From the NCBI GenBank assembly GCA_036557285.1, contig DATBHW010000081.1, positions 50,356-114,355 on the forward strand: DNA of 64,000 bases, read 5' to 3'. The stretch's first letter is position 1. Each line of letters begins with the position of its first letter. The notes below the pieces were generated by a model, which was not told the DNA's origin, made no database searches, and was given only the letters and a program-made list of their open reading frames with translations. A program made the position numbers and the translations under genes. Origin of the DNA: Ktedonobacterales bacterium (GTDB taxonomy: Bacteria; Chloroflexota; Ktedonobacteria; Ktedonobacterales; DATBGS01). Below, piece by piece: positions 39,404 through 48,353 of the stretch.

Positions 39404-40246
39404 ATGTGCCAGGCGTCTGAAGAGGAGAGGGGAGGGCAGGGCGCTGTGGAACAGGAAGAACTTGAAGAGATGCTGGTTGCGCCCCCTGAGGGTGTGCTGG
39501 CGGTTGATGCGGCCAACCGGGCGCGCAGTCACTTTATCTCGATGGTTTCACATGAACTGCGCACGCCGCTTAATGCGATCAATGGTTTTCTCTCGATAGT
39601 GCTGGATGAGCAGGTCGGCAAACTCAATGACCGCCAGCGCGAGTTTCTGGAATATGCGCATGACAGCACCGAACAGCTTATCAGGCTGGTGCAAGACATT
39701 CTTCTGATCTCCAAAGCCGATAGCGGGCAACTTGAATTACAATGTGCGGACCTGGCGCTGTTCGATGTGCTTGCTCTGGTTCTGCGCTCCTCTGGCCTGG
39801 CGGCGAACAAGGCGGGAGTTACGCTTCAGAGCCAGGTATCGCCTCGTTTGCCTCGTCTGTGGGCTGATGCCGCGCGGCTCCAGCAAGTGTTCATGAATCT
39901 GGTCCACAACGCGCTGAAGTTTACGCCGCCTGGTGGCTCAGTCACTATTCGTGCGCGGCGCGCAGGCGAACTGGCCGAGGTAAGCGTGACGGATACCGGC
40001 TGTGGCATACCCTATGATGATCAGCCGCGTATCTTCGACCGCTTCTATCAAGCAGAGGATGCGTTGCTGGTGAAGCATGGAGGCTCTGGCCTGGGTTTGA
40101 CGGTTGCCAGGGCGATTGTGGAGCAGCATGGCGGGCGCATCTGGCTGCAAAGTGAGCCAGATTGCGGCTCGACCTTCTCCTTTACGATTCCGCTCATTCA
40201 GTCTCAAAAGCGCCCGGCGCACCAGCCAGGGGGGCTGGTGCAGTAG
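39404..40246 (+). CDS. Soluble sensor histidine kinase
   Basis: The HisKA dimerisation domain has the H-box FISMVSHELRTPLNAI, followed by the HATPase domain with N-box QVFMNLVHNALKFTP, G1 DTGCGIP, F-box IFDRFYQ and G2 GGSGLGL. Only about 40 residues precede the H-box and there is no TM helix or sensor domain, so input must come from a partner or the cytosol. Three starts are possible: GTG 39344 overlapping the regulator stop as GTGA, ATG 39404, and GTG 39446 with GGAGG ten bases upstream. Confidence 0.88.
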   Translation: MCQASEEERGGQGAVEQEELEEMLVAPPEGVLAVDAANRARSHFISMVSHELRTPLNAINGFLSIVLDEQVGKLNDRQREFLEYAHDSTEQLIRLVQDILLISKADSGQLELQCADLALFDVLALVLRSSGLAANKAGVTLQSQVSPRLPRLWADAARLQQVFMNLVHNALKFTPPGGSVTIRARRAGELAEVSVTDTGCGIPYDDQPRIFDRFYQAEDALLVKHGGSGLGLTVARAIVEQHGGRIWLQSEPDCGSTFSFTIPLIQSQKRPAHQPGGLVQ

Positions 40247-40248
40247 GC

Positions 40249-40986
40249 TCATATGTTCTCCCAGAGCGTTGGCGCTTGAGGCTGATGGGTCTTTTCCTCT
40301 GCGCTTTCGCTGGCTGGAGGGTTCCCACTGGCGGCATTGTGCGCCTGGCGCGTTGGCTCTGGCAGGCGATAGCCCCGACAGCACCTGATCACATACTCGA
40401 CCGCCGCCTCCAGGCTGATCCGATGGCCGATGGAAACGATGAGCGGGTTGGTACGCGCTTTGGTGCGCAGGCCCATCCCCAGCATTTCACCATCGGCTAT
40501 CAGCGGAACCCGCGCGCCAACTTCCTGGCTCAGATCACCTTTCAGGTGGCCGGTCAGAATGGATTTTGCGCAACCAATGCTGGGCAGGTCCAGCACAAGG
40601 CCCAGATGGCTGGCTATTCCCAGCCGCCGAGGATGGGCGATGCCCTGACCGTCAACCATCAGCAGATCAGGCTGGCGCTGAAGCTTCTGGAAGCCTGCCA
40701 GGATCGAAGGCGCTTCGCGGAACGACAGCAGACCAGGGATATAGGGAAAACGCAGGGCTTCTTCGTGCCTGACTCGTTCCACGACCTCCATTGACGGATA
40801 AGCGAGCGCCACAATGGCGGCGCGTGCCAGTCCTGTGCGGTCATTAGCGGAGATGTCTATGCCAGCAATGATCTTGACTCCTTCTGGCTGGCCTTCTCGA
40901 ATGACCTTGCTCGCCAGTTCCCGCTGAAGTTGAACAGCCTCCTGGGGGTTCAAGTCCCAGCGATGCAGCAGATGAGGGGCAGACAT
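40249..40986 (-). CDS. nfi: Endonuclease V (deoxyinosine repair)
   Basis: Cuts DNA one base 3' of deoxyinosine and other lesions. Family motifs are KIIAGIDIS (catalytic Asp), RFPYIPGLLSFREAP, DLLMVDGQGIAHPRRLGIASHLG and SIGCAKSIL. The C-terminus is about 30 residues longer than usual with a polar Pro/Ser/Glu tail. The ATG at 40986 has AAGGA seven bases upstream. Its stop almost touches the end of the convergent kinase gene (2 bases between). Confidence 0.93.
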   Translation of the reverse strand: MSAPHLLHRWDLNPQEAVQLQRELASKVIREGQPEGVKIIAGIDISANDRTGLARAAIVALAYPSMEVVERVRHEEALRFPYIPGLLSFREAPSILAGFQKLQRQPDLLMVDGQGIAHPRRLGIASHLGLVLDLPSIGCAKSILTGHLKGDLSQEVGARVPLIADGEMLGMGLRTKARTNPLIVSIGHRISLEAAVEYVIRCCRGYRLPEPTRQAHNAASGNPPASESAEEKTHQPQAPTLWENI

Positions 40987-41077
40987 AACAGGTTCCTTCT
41001 TTTTAGTAATGATCGAGGTAGTGAAAATCAAGGTATTCAGTCAGAAGGTATGCAGGCTGAGGTTCTTTTCTCTAAAG

Positions 41078-41845
41078 CTATGAAGCTGCTCTTGTTGCGA
41101 CGATAATCAAGCGTTGGCTGGCATCAGCGCAGGGATTGAGATCATAGTCACCAAAGAGATGGCTAATCTGAAAGCCGCAGCTTTCTACCAGCAGTTCGGC
41201 CTCCCCAGGGCTGAGCAGTGCCAGCGCATTTTCCACCACAATGCGGCGCAGCGGGCCAGCCTGGGGATGGACATCATAAAAATGCGTCAGATGGAGCGCG
41301 CGCGCCTCCGGGTCGCTGACGGCGGCAATCAGGTGGCTGACGATGATCTGCTGGCTCTCGTCGTTCCAGGTTCCCTGGTGGAAGACCTGTCCATCAGCCT
41401 GCTGATAGCGGCGCAAGTCGGCATTGGGCAGATCGAGGATGAGCGTGCCGCCCGGAAGCAGGTGCTGATGGATGATACCAAGGACGGCGCGCTGCTCCTG
41501 GCGAGTGATGAAATGTGCAAAGCTGTTGAGCGCCACGAACACCAGTCGAAAGCGTCGGTTGAGGCGCAGCGTGCGCATATCAGCTTCAAGCAGTTCGACC
41601 TGTTTGAGCAAGCTGCCCTCTTGCAGATGCTGGCGGGCGCGAGCGAGCATGGCTGGTGAAGAATCAACCCCGACTACTTCGATGCCCCGACGGGCCAGCG
41701 GTTCCAGCAATCGCCCCGCGCCGCAGCCAAGCTCCAGGACGGGAGCGCCAACTGCTTGAGCGTAGTTGAGATAGAGGTCAACATCCTCCTGGTACCCGGC
41801 GTGTTCCAGATCATAATAGGGGGCGATGAGTTCATACATGTCCAT
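41078..41845 (-). CDS. Class I SAM-dependent methyltransferase
   Basis: A 255-residue methyltransferase: IAPYYDLEH at the N-terminus, motif I VLELGCGAGRLLEPLARRG, VGVDSSPAMLARAR, LEADMRTLRLNRRFRLVFVALNSFAH and LLPGGTLILDLPN. The substrate is unknown. The start (41845) lies within the 3' end of the upstream pseudogene; no strong ribosome site precedes it. Confidence 0.85.
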   Translation of the reverse strand: MDMYELIAPYYDLEHAGYQEDVDLYLNYAQAVGAPVLELGCGAGRLLEPLARRGIEVVGVDSSPAMLARARQHLQEGSLLKQVELLEADMRTLRLNRRFRLVFVALNSFAHFITRQEQRAVLGIIHQHLLPGGTLILDLPNADLRRYQQADGQVFHQGTWNDESQQIIVSHLIAAVSDPEARALHLTHFYDVHPQAGPLRRIVVENALALLSPGEAELLVESCGFQISHLFGDYDLNPCADASQRLIIVATRAAS

Positions 41846-42881
41846 ACTGGTATGATAGCCCTGGCTGGTACGGATGTCCAGCGATCACCCGAACCAGGTA
41901 GAATTGGGTCAGGTCTTGAATGTTGTGCGAGAGGTGCTGGATCGAGGCGTTGTCGAAGTAGTCGCCAGGGTCTGGCGGTAGTCAGTCTGGCCGAACTGTT
42001 GCCCACGAAGGTGACAATCGGGGCCGGGCCAGCGCCGTTGACGTGCTGGTCGGCGAAGCCCATCCACATGGGCGAGGTCGGGTTGATTTCCTTTGCATAG
42101 GCAAGCGAGCGATTTTAGCGATTTTGCGCGGCAAACCCGGCTGCACGAACATGAGACGAGCAGAAGTGAATCTGAACAGCCCCCTGAAGTGAGGAGAGAA
42201 GATAATGTGGTGGTTCAGGATGTTGCTGCCCTCCAACCAGCCCAGAACCTCCAGGGCGTTGATCAGACTGTCGCTGCGAATGCTAAAGAGGACATCATTG
42301 GATTCGATGACCACAGGAATGTTGTAGGTTTGCCTGGTGATCTTTGGATTTTGAGGCGCAACGTCGGTCACACTGGGTACAGCCTCTTCCAGAGGGAAGC
42401 GAGAGTGGTCTGAAAGCAGGCGAGGCATGTGGCTGGAGACAAGGCTGTGGGGGAGGCGATTGAAATAGGGCAAGCCATAGGCGATGAAGGTGAAGACGCC
42501 TCCAGGACTGAAGGCATAGTGAGACTCAATGGTGTTGAGTGCTTTGGCAAGCGCCTATTGATCGCGTTGGCTCGGTGTGCGCCTGAGTTTCGCCGTTGCA
42601 TAGAGCGTGAACACCGGGCCGAAATGGAACTGAATGCCGTTGATGGTCTGGACCGGAGCGATGAAATTGCCGATGTCGAATTGGATGTCGGGCAGGCTGC
42701 CCCCAGCAGCCTGCGCTACCCGTTTGGGCAGGAAGGCCAGCGCATCCAGGGCGCTGAGCGTCGTCGCGGAGGCAAAGCTCAACGCGCCGATCTTCAGGAC
42801 GCTGCGCCGACTGAGCGTTCGCTGCTTTGGCTCGGTCACGATCTCGTCAGGGGAAGTGGGCTGCCGGGGTTGGGATTCCAT
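41832..42881 (-). pseudogene. Broken Tat-exported protein gene
   Basis: It starts with an ATG preceded by AAAGGAG and a clear twin-arginine signal (LSRRSVLKIGALSFASA) cut after AQAA. The frame is broken three times: an in-frame TAG at 42555-42557 where Gln is expected (RRTPSQRDQ-stop-ALAKALN), a frameshift near 42110 (the frame resumes as LAYAKEINPTSPMWMGFADQ), and another near 41975 (resuming as PGDYFDNASIQHLSHNIQDL). Joined, it gives about 345 residues resembling a family of Tat-exported proteins that I recall as DUF7405 or peroxidase-like; this name is uncertain. The 3' end runs into the methyltransferase start. Confidence 0.85.
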
Positions 42882-43494
42882 GCTAACTCCTTTGCTGATG
42901 CGTCTGCGGTCTGGCCTTCGACAGCGAAGGATGGCGCCTACCGCAGAACGGGCCTTGCCTGCCTGAGCGGCTCTCAGTGAGGAGAGCCAGGCAGGCTGCG
43001 CAGGGACGCGATGTAGCTTCTGGAGAGTGTTGCCCGCCTGAGCCTGGCATCATATAGCGGAGTTTGCGACAGGGGCGATTGCGCCTGGGAGCAAGTATAG
43101 GGTCGGCGCAAAACACTGTCAATTTTGTGTTCAGGTGGGGAGCGGTGAGAGCATCGGCGCTGTTTTGGCAGATACTACCAGTGGGATTGAAGGCGAAGCA
43201 TTCGGCGCGATGTCAGAAAATGAGCATGGACCGACCTGCTGTTCAGTTTATGCTGCACATTTTTTGGTAGAGATTACACAAGAAGCCCGATAGGAGACAG
43301 GAGACATCGGGCGGGTGTGAGGTAGGACATTCTGGCTAGCCTGTCTGCTTCTGCCTGGCTGCCTTCAAGCTGGCGGATGAGCAAAGATTCTGGCCCACTG
43401 AAGACGCTCAGGGGCCAGAGAAGCAAACGGCTGGAAGAAGCGCGGAGCAGGTTCATACTGTTTGATGGGCTGCGCTCCGCTCAGGTGGTCTGAC
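42882..43494. other. Gene-free region with one hairpin
   Basis: 613 bases with no supported gene. A bulged hairpin at 42957-42996 pairs GCCTGCCTG and GCTCTC with GAGAGC and CAGGCAGGC, and could lie in the leader of the pseudogene. Nothing else is recognised. Confidence 0.5.
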
Positions 43495-43758
43495 CTATCT
43501 GGTTTCGGCTGTGTCTGCCGCCCGGCTGGCGGCGCTCTGCGCTTTGCCAAGCGTGGTGTTCACGCCCTGGCGACCTTGATCGATGGCGGTGGTAGCCCTG
43601 CCGCGCAGTTCGGTCATGCGCTCCTGCGCCTGGCCCTGTAACTGATTGAAGCGGCTTTGAAGCTCGGCGCGGGTCTCTTCACCCCGTTTGGGCGCAAAGA
43701 GCAAACCAAGGACAGCGCCAATGGCCCCTCCCCATAAAAATGCTCGGAAACTGCTCAT
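43495..43758 (-). CDS. YtxH-domain protein, copy 2
   Basis: An 87-residue protein with FLWGGAIGAVLGLLFAPKRGEETR, the YtxH signature, and an amphipathic tail with apolipoprotein-like repeats (RFNQLQGQAQERMTELRGRATTAIDQGRQG). Paralogue of the gene at 16488-16772. The ATG at 43758 has GGAGGAGGG nine bases upstream. It is the last gene before the integrated element. Confidence 0.85.
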   Translation of the reverse strand: MSSFRAFLWGGAIGAVLGLLFAPKRGEETRAELQSRFNQLQGQAQERMTELRGRATTAIDQGRQGVNTTLGKAQSAASRAADTAETR

Positions 43759-43871
43759 GAAATGGACCCTCCTCCTGGTGCAAATGCAACACAACGCGCG
43801 GGGACGAAGGTGGCCTGCGAACCCCGCGCCGCTCGTATCTCGCTGAGACTCCTGTTGCTGTCTGCAATATA

Positions 43872-43886
43872 TATGCCAATTCGCAG
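43872..43886 (+). repeat. Candidate left attachment site
   Basis: TATGCCAATTCGCAG, matching 13 of 15 bases with TATGCCAATCAGCAG at 50666-50680 just beyond the integrase gene. It is short and imperfect, so tentative. Confidence 0.3.
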
Positions 43887-43980
43887 TCTGTCAACTTGCA
43901 CCAGCATTCACCCGATTTCAGGGACTTTCAGCAACCAGGCACTATAGCGGGTATTTCCCTGGTTCTGCCTGGCGTGAAAC

Positions 43981-44020
43981 GTTCAGAGGCATTCATCCTC
44001 TTTCAGCCGCATTCATCCAC
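43981..44020 (+). repeat. Iteron-like pair A
   Basis: Two directly abutting 20-bp repeats, GTTCAGAGGCATTCATCCTC and TTTCAGCCGCATTCATCCAC, matching at 16 of 20 positions. A further GCATTCA with nearby TTTCAG occurs at 43904-43921. They resemble plasmid iterons bound by an initiator. Confidence 0.7.
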
Positions 44021-44134
44021 CTGAGAACCCTTTGGGCGCACATTGGGCGCATGGCTTCCCTCTCCAGAGCGCCCCCCACAAAGTCCTGACGAGTTTTCCT
44101 GCGAATATTTTGTCTCTTTTGTTAGCTGGCAAGT

Positions 44135-44174
44135 GTTCAGGAACATTCACAGGCTTTCAGGCGCATTCAAGATG
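44135..44174 (+). repeat. Iteron-like pair B
   Basis: Two more abutting 20-bp units, GTTCAGGAACATTCACAGGC and TTTCAGGCGCATTCAAGATG, of the same family as pair A. They are enclosed by the inverted repeat GTTAGCT (44121-44127) and AGCTAAC (44181-44187). An AT-rich stretch (44103-44120) lies just ahead. Confidence 0.7.
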
Positions 44175-44324
44175 CGCTCTAGCTAACACTTTTTGGCAGC
44201 TATGAGGCCAGATGTAGCCTGCTTTCGCGGGTTGCACTAAAGCATGTTTAGGTGTAGACTGATCGGTAAATCAGGACCGATTCAGTCCGCATTGACCCAC
44301 GCGCGCCGATCTGGCGCTGCGCAT

Positions 44325-44371
44325 AAAAAACCGCCGCTGACTCAGGGACGGCAAACCTGAGAGTCAACGGC
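44325..44371 (-). terminator. Hairpin with T-tract on the minus strand, in the leader of the helicase gene
   Basis: Arms 44333-44343 (GCCGCTGACTC) and 44361-44371 pair with one wobble, with an inner AGG/CCT. Read on the minus strand it is followed by TTTTTT, a classic intrinsic terminator pointing out of the element. On the plus strand it is a stem 15 bases before the helicase ATG. Confidence 0.6.
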
Positions 44372-44386
44372 AGTAAGGATAAGTAC

Positions 44387-46732
44387 ATGGCGAGTATACC
44401 ACACGCCGCAAACTTCAAGCAGCGACATACGCCACACTTCCGCTGCTCGATCTGCGGAGGCGATACCCACGATAGGCGCGGCCAGGGCGTGCGCTGCGCG
44501 GGGATGACTACTGACACCAACATTTACTGCACCCGCGAACAATTCGCTGGCAGCCTTCCCTTAGACGAAAGCACCAGCCCGCCCAGCTATCGCCATTGGC
44601 GCTATGGCAATTGTCCTTGCGGTGTGGAACATAACCCAGCCAGAAACAGCCAACAAGGCACGCGCAAAAGCGATGCGTACCTGAAAGAGCTGGGTGAACC
44701 ATCAGCCATTTTTGACTACTGCGATGAACAAGGCCAGCTTCTCTTTCAAGTGCTGCGTTATCCCCTGCCCGGCAAGAACCAGAAGGGCAAGGACAACAAA
44801 ACGTTCAAGCAGCGGCGTCCCAATGGCAAAGGCTGGTGGATATGGAAGCTGGATGATGAAGCAACAGGCTTCACCACGCGGCGTGTGCTCTATTGCCTCC
44901 CTGAACTGCTGGCGTCTGGGAAGCAGCAAGTGTTCATCGCGGAAGGTGAGAAAGCGGTTGATGCGCTGCGCTTGCGCGGCCTGGTCGCAACGTGTAACCC
45001 TCATGGGGCCAAAAAGTGGGAAGATCGCTATAGCAAATGGCTCAAAGATCGCCAGGTGGTCATCCTGCCCGATAATGACAAGGATGGGCGCGACCATGCG
45101 CAAATGGTCGCGCGAGCGCTCCATGGCATTGCAGCCTCTGTGCGTATCCTGCCCCTGCCCGATCTGCCCGAAGCGGGCGATGCCGGCGAATACTTCGCCG
45201 CCGGAGGCACGAAAGAAGCGCTGCTGCAACTCGCCGACCAGGCCGAAGAATGGACGCCCGGCCAGGATGAGCCAGAAGCAGAGCCAGAGGAAACTCGACG
45301 CCCGCTCACCCTGCGTGAATTGCTAGCGCGGCCCAGGCCAGAGATGCTGATAGGGGGCTTGCTGCGCTGCCAACGTATCAGCCTGATCTACGGCGATAGT
45401 AACAGCGCCAAAACCTGGGTAGCTGACGATCTGGGGCTAAGTGTTGCCACTGGGCAAGACTGGCATGGGCGCAAGGTTCAGCAAGGGCCAGTCCTCTATG
45501 TGGCGGCTGAAGATGCTCAGGGCGTCGCTGAGCGCTCTCAGCACTGGTTGACCTATCATCACCAGGATATAGACATCGTGCCCTTCAGGGTCTGGGAGTC
45601 GCCCATCGAACTCACCAGCAAAGATGACACAGAGGCGTTTATCTCCGCTGTGCAGGCTTCCGAGTTTGCGCCTGTTCTGGTGATTATCGACACCTTTGCT
45701 GATTGCTTTACCGGCGATGAAATCAGCAATCAGCATATGGGCGCGGCCATGCGCAACCTGGAACGCATTCAGCAGGCGCTCAATGCCCACGTGACCACCG
45801 TTCACCACACCAACAAAGCCCAGACCGCCTATCGCGGGCATTCCAGCATGCGCGCCAAGATGGACACGATCTTAGAGTGTTTGCTGGATGATGAGACGCA
45901 CCTGCTCACCTTGCGCCAGGACAAGCAGAAGGGCATCCGCAAAGGCGAGGACATCACCTTGAAGCTCAAAGTGCTCTCCCTCTCTGCTGACCCTGATGAT
46001 ACGACCTGCGTGCTGGTCACTCCTGACCAGGGCGAAATCAAGCGCCAGCACGATAGTCAGCAAATGGCCGTCTTGCGCCTGATCGCGGGCTATGGCGAAC
46101 AGGGCGCATCTGCCGGGGTTATCCAAAAAGCTGGGATAGAGCTGCTGGGCAAAAAGGCGGCCAAAACCGTCAAGCGCATCTATGAAGCGCTGGCGCGCGC
46201 CGGGGATGTGCTGCTTGAGGATGTTGGCGGCGAGAAGCAGCGCCGCTACCATCTCACCATCACTGAGCAAGGGCGCGCCAAAGTTGGCCCATCGCCGGAC
46301 CCTGAACCTGGCAATTCATCGGACACATCATCGGACATGACCGGACAGGGCGAAACGGTGTCCGATGAAACCCAAGAGGAAAATCATCGGACAGACCGGA
46401 CAAACACTAGAGAGAGTGTTTGTCCGTCCGATGAATTGAGGGCAGAAACAGAAGATGCGCTTGATAATTTTACCGACGATCTGACACCCAGCGGCAAGAT
46501 GCGCGCGCTCACCCGCGAGGACATTGAACGCCACAAGGAAAAGCGTCTATTTGAGCAAGCGATGGGCGATATTGACGCCTGGCGCGATGCGCACGACTAT
46601 GTCAACGTGCTGACGCCCTACGGCAAACTGGAGGACATTCGAGAAGCGCTTGAAGCACGCCCATCCGCCCAATTGATCGCACTGTTTGACTATCTGCGCA
46701 ACAAATCGCAGGAAGGAGATTCCGATGCTTGA
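44387..46732 (+). CDS. Zinc-finger/TOPRIM/RepA-type helicase replication protein
   Basis: 781 residues. The N-terminus has cysteine pairs (CSICGGD, later CPCG) typical of primase-like zinc fingers; a TOPRIM domain follows (FIAEGEKAVDALRLRG, VVILPDNDKDGRDHA); then a RecA-like RepA/AAA_25 ATPase with Walker A GDSNSAKT and Walker B VLVIIDTFADCF, and TVHHTNKA. A winged-helix region and an acidic Ser/Thr-rich tail finish it. It probably opens and primes the element's DNA at the nearby iterons. The ATG has AAGGA seven bases upstream. Confidence 0.88.
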   Translation: MASIPHAANFKQRHTPHFRCSICGGDTHDRRGQGVRCAGMTTDTNIYCTREQFAGSLPLDESTSPPSYRHWRYGNCPCGVEHNPARNSQQGTRKSDAYLKELGEPSAIFDYCDEQGQLLFQVLRYPLPGKNQKGKDNKTFKQRRPNGKGWWIWKLDDEATGFTTRRVLYCLPELLASGKQQVFIAEGEKAVDALRLRGLVATCNPHGAKKWEDRYSKWLKDRQVVILPDNDKDGRDHAQMVARALHGIAASVRILPLPDLPEAGDAGEYFAAGGTKEALLQLADQAEEWTPGQDEPEAEPEETRRPLTLRELLARPRPEMLIGGLLRCQRISLIYGDSNSAKTWVADDLGLSVATGQDWHGRKVQQGPVLYVAAEDAQGVAERSQHWLTYHHQDIDIVPFRVWESPIELTSKDDTEAFISAVQASEFAPVLVIIDTFADCFTGDEISNQHMGAAMRNLERIQQALNAHVTTVHHTNKAQTAYRGHSSMRAKMDTILECLLDDETHLLTLRQDKQKGIRKGEDITLKLKVLSLSADPDDTTCVLVTPDQGEIKRQHDSQQMAVLRLIAGYGEQGASAGVIQKAGIELLGKKAAKTVKRIYEALARAGDVLLEDVGGEKQRRYHLTITEQGRAKVGPSPDPEPGNSSDTSSDMTGQGETVSDETQEENHRTDRTNTRESVCPSDELRAETEDALDNFTDDLTPSGKMRALTREDIERHKEKRLFEQAMGDIDAWRDAHDYVNVLTPYGKLEDIREALEARPSAQLIALFDYLRNKSQEGDSDA

Positions 46733-46892
46733 TGTGAAGCCGCAAACTCTGGACACGCTCTTAACCGATGCCCAGAACGCCTATGAGCGCGCGAAAGCCG
46801 CCGGCGACGATAAGGCGCTGCTGGCCTGGATGCGCATGATTCAGAGTCTCTTGAAGCAGCAGCGTTCACCAATAGGTAAACATATGTGCTGA
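46725..46892 (+). CDS. Small hypothetical protein of the element
   Basis: 55 residues, mostly helical (TLDTLLTDAQNAYERAKAAGDDKALLAWMRMIQSLL). AAGGAG precedes the ATG by seven bases, and the ATG overlaps the helicase stop by eight bases, so translation is coupled. No family recognised. Confidence 0.7.
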   Translation: MLDVKPQTLDTLLTDAQNAYERAKAAGDDKALLAWMRMIQSLLKQQRSPIGKHMC

Positions 46893-46908
46893 ATTTTGAG
46901 GGTGTTCT

Positions 46909-47172
46909 GTGTCAACACTGACTCCGCTGGAATGGACGGCTTATGCCGATGACGAGACGGTAGCGCGCCGGGCGGCTGGCCGGGCGCATTATAACAGTGT
47001 TCGGCGCGCCCGCGCGGTTGAACGCCGCCGCCAACTCTGGTGTGAGCGGCGCAAGCTGCGCGCCGTTGGTGAGGTGTGGGGCTGGCAGAAACGGATGGCG
47101 CGGGTGTTCGGTGTTTCGCCGGCCACGATCTGCCATGATTGGCGGCTGATTCGTTTAGGAAAAGTCTGGTAG
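46909..47172 (+). CDS. Small HTH protein of the element
   Basis: 87 residues, very basic, with a C-terminal helix-turn-helix (WQKRMARVFGVSPATICHDWRLIRLG). It begins at a GTG with GAGGG six bases upstream. It probably binds DNA, possibly at the origin or promoters of the element; no family name can be given. Confidence 0.7.
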   Translation: MSTLTPLEWTAYADDETVARRAAGRAHYNSVRRARAVERRRQLWCERRKLRAVGEVWGWQKRMARVFGVSPATICHDWRLIRLGKVW

Positions 47173-47343
47173 TCTGCCAGGCCGGGGGCTTGACCAGACG
47201 CCAAAAGTCGGGTATGCTTTCCCTGAGCAAGAGCGCGGCGCTCAGGGATTATGGCCCTGAACGCCACTAAGAGCGCACCCTGGCTAGCAGGGCGGCCCTG
47301 GTGATAGTGTATCCAGGCCGTGAGAGTCAGCACAAGAGCCGAG

Positions 47344-47382
47344 CGCCTGTGCATCCTGCAAAAAGGGTGTCCAGGCGTTTTT
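47344..47382 (+). terminator. Intrinsic terminator
   Basis: CGCCTG (47344-47349) pairs with CAGGCG (47372-47377) around an inner CATCCT/AGGGTG stem, followed by TTTTT. It lies 33 bases ahead of the membrane protein gene, so it ends the helicase transcript or works as an attenuator for the next genes. Confidence 0.75.
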
Positions 47383-47414
47383 GTTTGGCCGCGCGGCTCG
47401 AGATGAGGTGTTTC

Positions 47415-48074
47415 ATGGCAAAGACGGCGACGACGATTTTTCTGCTGGTGATGAGTCTGGTATTGCTGCTGTTCACCGCCAGCCGGACCTTAGACCTGTT
47501 GCAGCAGTTCTTGCCCGATGGGCAGCAGTCGGCCTTTGCTTACCTGGGGCTGGTGGCGTTTGATGGGGGGCTGCTGGGCTGGTCACTCTTTTTCACCTAT
47601 GGCGCGCGCGGCGCGTATCAGCGGGCGATCAGCCTGATGATGATTATCGTGAGTCTGCTGGCGGTGGGCGTCTCTACTATCGCTGATTTGTACCTGGGGG
47701 CGAGCAACAAGGGGCTGCTCTCTACGCTGGCTGATGGGCAGCGCCTGGCGGTGCTGCTCGTCTGTGGGGGCGTGATCGTCTTGAATATCACGGCGTTTTT
47801 TCTGGCGCATATCACCGAGCCGGGCCGCATGCGTGAGATGGCAACCGAGAACGCCAAGGATATGATTCATGCTGAAACCCTCAAGCAGATTCACGCTGCC
47901 GCGCCGCTGGTCGCCTCAGAAGTAGCGCCACAACTGACCCGCCAATGGGTACAGACGACGGTCAAGGAGTTGCTGCCAGGTGTAAGCGCCGCGCCAGACG
48001 CCAAAGAGACGCTGCATCTGCCAGCGGTGAAAGCGGAAAGCGGGGGCAGCGCCAATGGCAGCCGTTCCTTTTGA
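47415..48074 (+). CDS. Four-helix membrane protein of the element
   Basis: 219 residues: four TM helices (IFLLVMSLVLLLFTA, FAYLGLVAFDGGLLGWSLFF, ISLMMIIVSLLAVGVSTI, LAVLLVCGGVIVLNITAFFLA) and a soluble C-terminal tail. The layout recalls the spread-type membrane proteins of actinobacterial integrative elements, but no sequence match is claimed. The ATG at 47415 has GAGG six bases upstream; codons upstream belong to the terminator region. Confidence 0.7.
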   Translation: MAKTATTIFLLVMSLVLLLFTASRTLDLLQQFLPDGQQSAFAYLGLVAFDGGLLGWSLFFTYGARGAYQRAISLMMIIVSLLAVGVSTIADLYLGASNKGLLSTLADGQRLAVLLVCGGVIVLNITAFFLAHITEPGRMREMATENAKDMIHAETLKQIHAAAPLVASEVAPQLTRQWVQTTVKELLPGVSAAPDAKETLHLPAVKAESGGSANGSRSF

Positions 48075-48309
48075 GGGTGAACGCAAACTGAAGGCGGCTC
48101 TGGAGTGGCTGAAGGCTGAACTGGCGGATGGGCAGCCTCACCTGGCGGGTGGACTGCTGATCACGGGCGCTGAACTGGGGCATGCGGAGCGCACGTTGCA
48201 GCGGGCGAGTTCGCTCTTGAAGGTCCAACGCCAGCCCACCTATAGCACACGCGGGGCGATTGAGGGCTGGCTGTGGACGCTGGACGCTCACACACCCCAA
48301 CCTGGCTAG
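48055..48309 (+). CDS. Small winged-helix-like protein
   Basis: 84 residues. The pattern ALEWLKAELADGQPHLAGGLLITGAELGHAERTLQRASSLLKV resembles the C-terminal winged helix often fused to phage and plasmid RepA-type helicases, here as a separate protein. It overlaps the membrane protein gene by 20 bases. Function inferred only. Confidence 0.6.
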   Translation: MAAVPFEGERKLKAALEWLKAELADGQPHLAGGLLITGAELGHAERTLQRASSLLKVQRQPTYSTRGAIEGWLWTLDAHTPQPG

Positions 48310-48321
48310 CGCCGCAGGAAA

Positions 48322-48353
48322 GCATAAGACGCCAGCTAGTTGGCGTCTTATGC
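48322..48353. terminator. Perfect hairpin
   Basis: Arms 48322-48334 (GCATAAGACGCCA) and 48341-48353 pair over 13 bases with a 6-base loop, just after the small winged-helix gene. No T-tract follows. Confidence 0.65.

Noticed and set aside
42883..43122. Small minus-strand frame in the gap after the Tat pseudogene
   Set aside because: No ribosome site, a Cys/Arg/Pro-rich composition and no family pattern.
43981..44174. CRISPR array
   Set aside because: The 20-bp units abut directly without spacers, vary in sequence and have no cas genes; they fit iterons.
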